Shown here: piece after piece, positions 35,801-42,115 of the stretch
Position numbering within the stretch: position 1 is the first letter of the stretch
Layout: each line of letters starts with the position of its first letter
Assembly: GCA_022393335.1 (NCBI GenBank)
Contig: JAJEKB010020608.1
Span: forward strand, 343,752 to 407,751
DNA length: 64,000 bases
Origin: Macrotrachela quadricornifera
Lineage: Eukaryota > Rotifera > Eurotatoria > Philodinida > Philodinidae
Reading direction: 5' to 3'
Translations under genes and position numbers: made by a program
Notes under the pieces: model-generated
What the model was told of the DNA's origin: nothing
Database searches by the model: none
Seen by the model: only the letters and a program-made list of their open reading frames with translations

Positions 35801-38800
35801 GTGTTTTTTGTTGTTAGATAAAAGCTATTAGATGACGAGAAAAAAACAAAGAAAACACGCCCGGATGATAAAATGCACTGTTGCTACCAGCCAGAGTTAC
35901 ATGAAAAAAGTTCTTATCGAGATTTTATTGGTATAGTACCATTTGAATGATGATGAAATAGTATAGAAAAATAGAGCGAGAGACGCTCTATCTTTTGGTA
36001 AAAATAGAATTTTTTTTATACATCTGCTTAAGGAAATAAGGTACCCTAAGTATTTCATAGTTTTCTTTATTTTACGGAACATTACAGGTTTTAGACCCCA
36101 CACGAAATCTTTGAGATGTCAGGGAAGTAAGTGAAACTTAAATAGATTTTACATCTTTCTAAGAAATCCCAAACAGTTTGTGTTCTAAGTATTTTTTGTG
36201 AGCGCATCGAATCCAACGGAGATTCTTAGATAAAATACAGAGTTGTTTCCATACTACTGAACCTCGAAAAGTTCTATAGAAAACCGTAGAAATCCTTCGT
36301 CATTCTTTTGAGCCTAGAAATCTTTTTTTCATTCAACCCAATCTAAGACCGTTTTCAACAGAAAATGTAAAATCATTTTTATTCTATTAAAATTCATATA
36401 ATTTTCCACAGAATAGAAAAAATTCTTTTCTTCTAGCTAACTTTAAAAGGTTCTGCACTCAGATATGAAACCTTTACGTTCCGATGATAAATCTTTTTGT
36501 TAGAAAGTATGTAAAAACAATACGCACCAACCATAGACAGTGTTTTTAAAGAAGAAAGTCGATTGGCTGCATCCGTTTGCTGATGAAAGAAATCTATGAG
36601 CATTTGAAGAACGACGGGACTTGTATGAATGTAGGTCACTTTGTGCCGGTCAATCGTACGAGTAAGATAATCCATATCCATCTGACCACCTTCTTTTAAC
36701 AAGACCAATGACGCTCCGTTCGACCAGGCGTTGGCCATATCAATCAGATGAATGAGGAACGCTTTTGAGGCCCATGCTAGAATCGTATCGTTGGGCGAAA
36801 TCAGACCTGCAGTGCGATGAGATTGCGCCTGTGAGATGGTGCTCTCATGAGTATGAACGACGATTTTAGCTTTGCCCGTCGTTCCAGATGTGCTCGCTAA
36901 GAAAGCACGCCGTCCAACAATATTCGTAAGTATATTTAGATCATCGTCAGTAATAATCGAATTTGTTGTCAGAATTCGATCGATCGAAATCCTGTTCGGA
37001 ACCCTTAAGAATTGATGAATGAGAAACATCTTAGGACTTGACCGAAATCAGACAGAGAAATAGCTGAATTTAGTTGGTCCCGTTCTGTTTTGCAAACACA
37101 GCTGTTGGAAAATTTTTAAAATAAACAAGGGTATACTTTCGATTAAGTGGTTTAGCTTATTCAAAGTTAACTTCCAATAAAAGGAATTTCCTCTGTCCAA
37201 ATTACGATTATTTTGAACATGTCTTTCCTTTTGAATATCATAGTTCTCGATAAGTGGCACCATTCGACAACTCACTGACGAGGAAACCTCCCCACCTGTG
37301 AAGTCGCTTTTCGCTTGACTTTGTGGCCATTCGATGAGTCTTGTTGAGTAATGAAAGAGCCTATTTTGGTTTGATCGTCTGGCCTTCTGTTCTTGAATAT
37401 TGGGCATTTTATTGGATTTGTGATCCATGGGTATGAGATTTCATCGGAACCTGGATTGTCGAATTTCGAGCTGTAATTTTGTCCATGGACAGCTCTCATA
37501 CCCCGTAGAATAGTCTCAAAGTTTCACCCAGAACGAATGCATTGCTATCGAGATATTACCTTATATTGAAATATCCCTGTTTTGAAACACAGTCGAGAAG
37601 AGACGTTTTTTAAAAATCGGAGTATCTCGATAACGACACATTCGTTCTGAGTGAAACTTTGAGAATATTCTACGGGGTATGAGAGCTGTCCATGGACGAA
37701 ATTTCAGCTCGAAATTCGACAGTTCAGGTTCTGATGAAATCTCATGCCCATGGGTCACAAATCCAATAAAATACCCAATATTCAAGAACAGAAGGCCAGA
37801 CAATCAAACCAAAATAGACTCTTTCACTACTCAACAGGACTCATCGAATGGCCACAAAGTCAAGCAAAAAGCGATTTTACAGATGAGGAGGTTCCCTCAT
37901 GAGCTGCGTCTGTGCATATATCATCTGAGATAGGTAATACCACTATCATCCATTTCAAACTAGAAATCTATGTCAGAATTGATAGAAAGGCTTCGTAATA
38001 AGAGCAAATGGATAAAAATGTGACGTGCTGGTTTTCGGCCGCAAGACTATTTATTAATTGGCTTTCATTTCGAATAAAAAGGATAAAATCTAAATTTCAA
38101 CACATGCCGAGCTTATAGGCAGTTGATCAGTTGTGTCGCAAATTTTCTTTTAAAGATCAAATATGTGTTGCTTTCGATAAAAATAATGCGATCTGTATGT
38201 GAGCTTAAGCAACTAATTACATTCTATTTTTGAGCATAAATGTAAATCCGTCTGTTTCATGAAAAAAAAACCATATAAAAAAACTCGTCAATGATCAAGT
38301 ACGAACTAAGCCAAAGAATTATGGCCAACTTATTACTCTAGGCAGAAAAGGAATAGGAGAGGGATTATAGTCAAAATCTTTATGAGCTTATCATCTCATT
38401 TTCAAGAAGATGAAATTATGCTTTTCATCTTGTCTTCAAGCCATTTAGCAAATTCGTTAGCCAATTGTCAGCTCTTATGACGAAAAATACTTCGAAAAAT
38501 ACAAAAACGAAAAACACTCGTAAAATCTAAGGAACTTCCTTAGTGCAAACACTGGACATCGTGATCAATCTTGTGTTCTCTATTCAGATGTAAAATAGTA
38601 AAGACTGTTAATGCTGTAACATTATTTTACAAACCGCTGTTCAATTAATAGAAAGCGTAATTATGTCTCTCTCACTACTTGTTTGGAAGATAAGAAAAAT
38701 ACTAAGTACATTTTTATCTAGACAATGATCAGGTAAATGTACGTACTTGGAATGTTTGTCGGCTTCTTGCATAATGATGCATCTCGCATTTCCAGTTTGA

Positions 38801-39102
38801 TCTATCAGTTTATCGTTGCGATCAGATGAATCTGTTGGGTCCAGTGCACAGTAGACCCCGCCAGCCGCCAGAATAGAAAAATATCCAATAGGAAACTCTA
38901 CACAACGTTGCAACATGTGATAGACGATCTCATCTGGACCTACATGAAATGGTTCTTTGATGAGATGTATAGCTACCGTCTGTACGCAATGCCAAATCTC
39001 GGCATACGAAAGCATTTGCATGTCAAGCGACAGTGCCACCTTCTGAGGCATTCTTGTAGCATGACAAAATAGCTCATGATGAAGTTGTACGGAGGCAGAC
39101 AT
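17661..39102 (-). CDS. Nonribosomal peptide synthetase, single module A-T-C, seven exons
   Basis: Reassembled from exons 39102-38747, 37003-36528, 30891-30637, 29810-28986, 24623-23927, 18616-17959 and 17894-17661. The phases agree at every junction, and the sum is 3501 nt (1166 residues). Adenylation domain, about 1-530: A2/A3 (AAGGVYCALDP, STSGTTGKAK at 156-165), A5 (NIFGQSE), A6 (GELYVAG), A7 (YIKTGDL), A8 (SRVDYQIKLRGQRIEPAEIE), A10 NGKLNR with Lys505. Carrier domain: LGGNSLG, phosphopantetheine Ser571. Condensation domain, about 640-1166: RHEAIDG (His797) in place of HHxxxDG. The residue matching the alpha-amino-binding Asp235 of GrsA is Leu202 (KAFLIHLID), so the substrate may not be an ordinary alpha-amino acid. 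There is no thioesterase; the terminal C domain may release the product. Starting at 39162 would add 20 residues. Horizontally acquired NRPS genes are known in bdelloids. Domain identity is secure; the splice model is inferred. Confidence 0.82.
17959..18616 (-). CDS. NRPS exon 6: C-terminal half of condensation domain
   Basis: The acceptor is CTTCTTCATTTAG, and the exon joins exon 5 as CC|A. It encodes CPPDQPIYTSNHITSFEID, NNVTLGTVCAACYTAFLFEL, ACRPQEPQAIGILGSFFHVP and LAGLWARAASW-like sequence up to KGSYDRPAS. It matches the solvent-channel half of C domains. The donor is GTCT|GTGAGT. Confidence 0.8.
18617..20703. other. Part of NRPS intron 5, no gene seen
   Basis: This sequence is non-coding as far as I can see. 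GTTTAAAC occurs at about 19545, 19590 and 19617 within a short AT-rich symmetric patch. A GC-richer patch with repeated AGGCCTG lies at about 20340-20410. Apart from these I see no structure before the piggyBac left end. Confidence 0.4.
20708..22850 (-). mobile_element. piggyBac element with TTAA target sites, inside an NRPS intron
   Basis: TTAA duplications flank the element at 20704-20707 and 22851-22854. The termini are imperfect inverted repeats: CCCTTTGAGGACCGGC on the left and, inverted, CCCGTTGGGGGCTGG on the right. The interior encodes one transposase relic on the minus strand. The left terminus matches the TIR of the MITE at 48803-49045, so this family also mobilised short non-autonomous copies. 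Confidence 0.85.
20809..22431 (-). pseudogene. piggyBac transposase (DDE_Tnp_1_7) with four in-frame stops
   Basis: A single frame runs from ATG 22431 (acidic MEIDEILSDSESE start) to 20809. The transposase core is seen as RNRYLSIMRYLHFADN, VIPWENLCVDENLML (first catalytic Asp), LFIGNWYSSPTLFERLL and NMRAVDQVDMQNSF. The Cys-rich C-terminal domain reads CFVCSHTVKREKKRSD and CPDCGVPLCNLTCYKEYH. The second catalytic Asp (usually in DNxYTS) is Gly here. Stops lie at 22282-22284, 21769-21771, 21184-21186 and 21067-21069, with no frameshift. Two stops fall where piggyBac proteins normally have Trp. The copy is dead but otherwise well preserved. Confidence 0.85.
22855..23920. other. Part of NRPS intron 5, no gene seen
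   Basis: No gene, terminal repeat or tandem array is recognised between the piggyBac right end and the donor of exon 5. Confidence 0.4.
23927..24623 (-). CDS. NRPS exon 5: N-terminal half of condensation domain
   Basis: The acceptor is TTCACCAG and the donor ATCC|GTAAGT. It encodes SKICFLPLNDILESF, RLRHALHLTVKKHAVLHSSI and the active-site motif NMRHEAIDGTS, then YLDYLLHLQQ and YWNQQMASF, ending KRLPHDHP. The second His and the DG of HHxxxDG are kept; the first His is Arg. There is no usable ATG, consistent with an internal exon. Confidence 0.78.
24624..27854. other. Part of NRPS intron 4; mostly unassigned
   Basis: No complete gene is seen. Plus-strand open stretches at 25180-25380 and 25575-25814 and a Ser/Thr-rich frame at 27258-27683 have no recognisable domain. 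A short stretch at about 24780-24880 has weak resemblance to a LINE endonuclease segment, too decayed to call. One exon-like piece on the minus strand is listed separately. Confidence 0.35.
26692..26809 (-). other. Exon-like segment of unknown gene, minus strand
   Basis: An AG acceptor (AACTTTTTAAG) and a strong donor (GGCAG|GTAAGC) enclose 118 nt. In one frame this reads PIGAFWMSLLDLMDHSQF and then RSRAEWDLLNAVLVFTVSK without stops. It sits between NRPS exons 4 and 5 and could join exon 4 in phase, but it would throw exon 5 out of frame. It could be an alternative exon, part of a nested gene or chance. I do not recognise the peptide. Confidence 0.25.
27855..28820. mobile_element. Foldback element E3, five hairpin units at about 190 bp spacing
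   Basis: The outer arms are inverted copies, with ATAACTGGAATCAGTATTTG at about 27876 and its complement near 28790. Motif centres lie near 27964, 28137, 28335, 28525 and 28725. The unit at 28320 (TGATAGAGAATTTCAAGTTC then TATCA) is the reverse complement of the E2 unit, including its flanking ATTATAGATT-like sequence. It lies in NRPS intron 4. Confidence 0.75.
28986..29810 (-). CDS. NRPS exon 4: A7-A10 and carrier (T) domain
   Basis: It begins SDIFQEYLNEPG after the acceptor AATTCACAG. It includes YIKTGDL, the A8 hinge SRVDYQIKLRGQRIEPAEI, NQNGKLNR with the catalytic Lys, and the carrier motif NWYQLGGNSLGIMSL (Ser codon 29185-29187). I place the donor at AAAG|GTACAA (28985), the weakest of the junctions, because it gives a phase match with exon 5. 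Without splicing the frame would run to a stop at 28936. Confidence 0.78.
29811..32287. other. NRPS intron 3 (29811-30636) and first part of intron 2 (from 30892), no gene
   Basis: Only NRPS exon 3 (30637-30891) is coding here. Intron 3 is 826 bp without recognisable elements. In intron 2 a short (ACAG)n run at 31677-31690 is the only simple repeat noticed before the AATCGATT-rich element. Confidence 0.45.
30637..30891 (-). CDS. NRPS exon 3: A5-A6 region of adenylation domain
   Basis: It has no start codon and was found by translating the minus strand. It encodes GENLKTSILRRFAPYLPTQ, NIFGQSECQSIC (A5) and IGRPLPGRTVMLLDEEGQ, then GELYVAG (A6). The acceptor is CTCGGTGTAG and the donor GCAG|GTAAGA. 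The exon is 255 nt and its phases join exon 2 (G|GC) and exon 4 (G|GA) exactly. Confidence 0.82.
32288..33445. mobile_element. AATCGATT-rich non-coding element with terminal inverted repeats
   Basis: The left end, TTACCCAGTGAAAAATGTCA, is repeated inverted at the right end as TTACCTAGTGAAAAATTTCA (two mismatches). The roughly 1.1 kb between is packed with variants of TTAATCGATTGAAATC in both orientations, apart from an ordinary stretch at about 33040-33230. It is non-coding. It is probably a MITE or satellite-filled transposon in NRPS intron 2; the family is unknown to me. Confidence 0.6.
34017..34190. repeat. 17-bp poly-G run and 10-bp GGAACCATGA tandem repeat
   Basis: A run of 17 G is at 34017-34033. 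From about 34087, units of about 10 bp follow each other: GGAACCATGA, GGAACCGGTA, GGAACTAGCA, GAAACCAGCA, GGAACCATCA and so on, decaying by 34190. It lies within NRPS intron 2. Confidence 0.7.
34370..34555. repeat. Degenerate tandem repeat of about 35 bp
   Basis: About five copies of a unit near GGGGTACTCTTAGGTCCTCA followed by TCTCCTAC and a T-run are present. Individual copies differ at many positions. Confidence 0.5.
35133..36050. mobile_element. Foldback element E5 with TA target site and five hairpin units
   Basis: The left end CTTAGGGCAGTCCAAAAGTA is flanked by TA (35131-35132) and the right end ...CCCTAAG by TA (36051-36052). The arms 35133-35345 and about 35865-36050 are near-identical inverted copies. 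Units are centred near 35222, 35409, 35609, 35790 and 35981. The outer ones are AGATAGAGCGTCTCTCGCTC plus TAT hairpins; the inner ones read AAGATGCAGCGTGAAAAACT. TA duplication suggests mobilisation by a Tc1/mariner-type transposase. Confidence 0.78.
36528..37003 (-). CDS. NRPS exon 2: ATP-binding core of adenylation domain
   Basis: It encodes K119 to G278. The P-loop-like A3 motif is STSGTTGKAKIVVHTHEST. The substrate-pocket region LAWASKAFLIHLIDMANAW carries Leu where the usual Asp sits. The acceptor is TTCTTAAG|G and the donor GTTG|GTGCGT. The exon is 476 nt with flanking phases 2 and 1, matching both neighbours. Confidence 0.8.
37265..37912. repeat. Tight palindrome with about 295-bp arms and 60-bp spacer
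   Basis: The arms 37265-37560 and 37618-37912 are inverted copies, for example CATACCCCGTAGAATA on the left and TATTCTACGGGGTATG on the right. It lies in NRPS intron 1. A diverged copy of one arm is visible at about 48450-48690. It is non-coding; the arm frames on each strand are mirror copies. Confidence 0.75.
37913..38746. other. Rest of NRPS intron 1, no gene seen
   Basis: AT-rich sequence between the palindrome and the donor of exon 1. No gene or repeat is recognised. Confidence 0.4.
38747..39102 (-). CDS. NRPS exon 1: start of adenylation domain
   Basis: It encodes residues 1-118, including LSYAEIWHCVQTVAIHLI (A1 region) and FSILAAGGVYCALDPTD (A2). An AG acceptor (GATTTACAG) immediately precedes the ATG at 39102, so this could be a first coding exon after a leader intron or spliced-leader site. 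An in-frame ATG also lies at 39162. The donor is CCAA|GTACGT. The exon ends two bases into a codon. Confidence 0.8.
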
Positions 39103-39359
39103 CTGTAAATCAACGAAATAGTTTACTTCACAATTGTTCACAAAACCATTAGGTGATCCCATAGTATTTATAAGATGTGATTAATTTCCGAGAATTTTGA
39201 AAACAATTAAAAACAGGAAAATTCATATTGTGTCATGATGATAGCTAGACACCTGAACTATCTCAGGAGTCGAGAAAATCAAGGAAACCTACACAACTAC
39301 AATGACTTTTTGACAGTCTTGCCCATATTATGCGTTCTCGTGTCTCTCGTATGGGTGGC

Positions 39360-39470
39360 ACTTTACCTTTACTTTACTAAAGTAAAGTAAACAAGCTATT
39401 TACTATTTACCAAAGTAAAGTAAATAGTTTATTAAGTATTTACTTTTGTAAAGTAAATGTAATATTTTAT
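39360..39470. repeat. TTTACTTTA-type AT-rich repeat
   Basis: Repeated TTTACTTTACTAAAGTAAAG-like palindromic phrases occur over about 110 bp, just upstream of foldback E4. Confidence 0.6.
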
Positions 39471-39496
39471 TTCTAGTTCCTAGCATCAGTTAAGTA

Positions 39497-40458
39497 ATGA
39501 CGGATGTCCCAGAAAGAATGGGCGTCTTAGTATTTCTAAGATTTCTCCTCAATTTCTGTTGAGACCAAGAAACCTTTTTTTATCAAAAGATAGCCCTTAA
39601 ATTTCTCTGCAAAGTCATATACAACTACATCCTTAAACAGTTGTAGATACATATATAAGAGAAGATGACAAGGAATGACATACACAAAGCTGTAAAAAGT
39701 AACACACTGAACTTTTGCATCTCATCTTTTAATCACTTGATTCGTCCCGTTAGAAAAAATAAAATATACCAAAGGATGTGCCATGAAAAGCAGTACAATT
39801 TATACACAATCGCTTATTGTATAGTTACACTTTTGTTTTTAAAACAGACAAAATTTCGCGAGATCAAGTTGCGATTGTACGAAATAGTATACTTCTTTGC
39901 CCCAAGATAAATTCATTTTTTCTTCTTAGCTCTTCTTATGATTTTTTGTAAGTTATAGAGTTTTTCACGCTGCCTCTTCCCATGTTTTATAACTTTTCCT
40001 TAGTAAAACGTATCATGCACTAAAAACATGAAATAAGAAGAATTGTAATTATCTTTTTAGGAAAAAAATTATTTTCATATAATCAAAATATGATCGCTTA
40101 CAATTCTGTCGATTTTGAAGACAAAATCTGTAGCTATAATATAAGCAATCTCCTGCAAAATGTAGAGCTTTTCATGGCGCATCTTTTGATATATTTTACT
40201 TTTCTAACGGGACGAATCAAGTGATTAAAAGATGAGATGCAAAAGTTCAGTGTGTTACTTTTTACAGCTTTGTGTATGTCATTCCTTGTCATCTTCTCTC
40301 ATATATGTATCTACAACTGTTTAAGGATGTAGTTGTATATGACTTTGCAGAGAAATTTAAGGGCTATCTTTTGATAAAAAAAGGTTTCTTGGTCTCAACA
40401 GAAATTGAGGAGAAATCTTAGAAATACTAAGAGGCCCATTCTTTCTGGATGCCCGTTA
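39497..40458. mobile_element. Foldback element E4, five hairpin units
   Basis: The arms 39497-39800 and 40155-40458 are almost identical inverted copies (GAATGGGCGTCTTAGTATTT against its complement near 40425). TA dinucleotides sit at both outer borders. Units are centred near 39598, 39778, 39966, 40172 and 40357. The inner units (TAGAGCTTTTCATGGCGCAT) match those of E5 in both sequence and position. Confidence 0.75.
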
Positions 40459-40572
40459 TACAGGGACTCACTCGTTTCAGTAGATTAAATCCTCATGTAT
40501 TACAATCAGAGGATGCTCTTGAGGTCTCAACTTCTATATTTTGAAAGCATTTCTGTATCGTGATGTCTTATA

Positions 40573-40720
40573 CTTAGGGCATACCAAAAGTAGTGGCGCC
40601 GCTCTCATAGTACTGTATAGAAGGTTCATGAAAGTTTTTTTCTCTCAAATATCCTGATAGAGCAAGTTTCGTTCTATCATTCTACATATTCTATAAATCT
40701 TCAGGTACATAGAAATTCTG
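40573..40720 (+). mobile_element. Truncated foldback end (E6) upstream of mariner
   Basis: CTTAGGGCATACCAAAAGTA after a TA at 40571-40572 matches the left terminus of E5. One hairpin unit, CTGATAGAGCAAGTTTCGTT plus CTATCA, lies about 100 bp in, at the same offset as in E1-E5. No right end is found. Either the element is truncated or this is the left end of a mariner copy. Confidence 0.5.
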
Positions 40721-40867
40721 AAAAATATGGGGCAATTTCAAGTGGCTCAGACTTTCTTCGGAATTTTACCACGAGAATGCGTAAGAGCTTACCGTATATG
40801 CATAAAAAAACAAACAAAGTACGTGCATGTTTTATACATGCCTGTGACCATATATCAAACCAGTCGA

Positions 40868-40985
40868 AAAGAAATGAAAAAGAAAAGAAAAGAAAAGAAA
40901 AGAAAAGAAAAGAAAAGAAAAGAANNNNNNNNNNAAAAGAAAAGAAAAGAAAAGAAAAGAAAAGAAAAGAAAAGAAAAGAAAAGA
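40868..40985. repeat. (AAAAG)n microsatellite containing an assembly gap
   Basis: A pentanucleotide repeat is interrupted by ten N at 40925-40934, so the true length is unknown. The Lys-rich or Phe-rich frames crossing it are artefacts of the repeat. Confidence 0.95.
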
Positions 40986-41099
40986 TGCGAATATGTGATC
41001 TGAAAAAAAAGAAGGACAGAGACAACATGTTCCAGGCGACACAGTATAGTGCTTGCGACGTAAATCATAAGAAAGTCACAATAATTCATCGCTGTTCAA

Positions 41100-42115
41100 A
41101 TGGATGAAGAACATCTTCGTTTCTATATTAAAGTGCGTATTGCACTTCATATTCAACCAACAGTTATTCATAACGAATTACAAACTGTCTTTGGTGATCA
41201 AGCTCCCACTCTCAGAACTGTTCAAAGGTGGTCACAATGGTTTCGTGAAGGTCGAGAAGAAGCTGAAGATGAAGAAAGATCTGGGAGACCTGTAACGGAG
41301 ACAACCTCCGAAAATATCGACTGGATCCGTGACCTCATCAATGATGATTCTTACATTACAGTTGCCGAAATCGAAGAATAAATGGTTTTAAGTCATGGCG
41401 CTGTGCAACGAATCATTTCTGACCATTTGCAGTTGAGAAAAATTACTGCTCGTTATGTTCGCAAACGTCTAACGAACACTCAAAAAGTTGAATGGGTGCG
41501 TATATGTCAAGAGAATTTATCGAGATTTAAGCAAGGTGTTTGGAGATTAAGTGATGTAGTGACTGGGGATGAATCGTAGTTTTATCACAAGCAAATCGGT
41601 CAAAAGTCGTCGAATGCTCCTTGGGTAGCACGCGGAGGTTCCCCCTTAACGGTGGTTCGACGTAGTCGTTTTGCTCCAAGAACGTTCCTGCCTATTTTCT
41701 TTAAGTCAACTAGACCAGTTTTGGTTCATCGTGTTGAACGTGGACAAACAATTGTTTAGAGCTTGTTCTTGAAGAGATTAGAAATCAACGACCCTCTATA
41801 GGCATTCAGGGAATTAAACTTCATCATGATAATGGCAAATCGCACACTCATAAAGATGTGGTGAATTATCTGGAATCTGAAGGCGTGACGATTATCCCAC
41901 ACCCGCCTAACTCACCAGATCTCGCTCCATGTGACTTTTGATTGTTTGATTTAACCAAACCGAATCTCGATGACAAAGAAAATTCCGAATCGTTATTTCC
42001 TCAAGTGTAGAGAGGGTTATATGAAAAAACAGGTTGTTTGTGGATTTGTACGTATGTTTGTGTCAAGGTCAAAAAAATCTTTGAGGAGAAATCCTCTAAA
42101 TATATATGACCGAAG
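41100..42115 (+). pseudogene. mariner transposase, broken
   Basis: This is a SETMAR-like mariner transposase relic. The N-terminal helix-turn-helix region reads MDEEHLRFYIKVRIALHIQ, then TVQRWSQWFREGREEAEDEE and RSGRPVT. The catalytic triad region follows: VTGDES (about 41565), LHHDNGKSHTH (about 41820) and PPNSPDLAPCDF (about 41915), giving a D,D34D-like pattern. In-frame stops are at 41379-41381, 41577-41579 and 41758-41760, then a frameshift and further stops near 41940 and 42008. The stops at 41577 and about 41938 occupy positions where mariner proteins usually have Trp or Phe. A right terminal repeat was not found. Confidence 0.85.

Noticed and set aside
40701..41107. Lys-rich and Phe-rich frames across the N run
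   Set aside because: Produced by the (AAAAG)n microsatellite.
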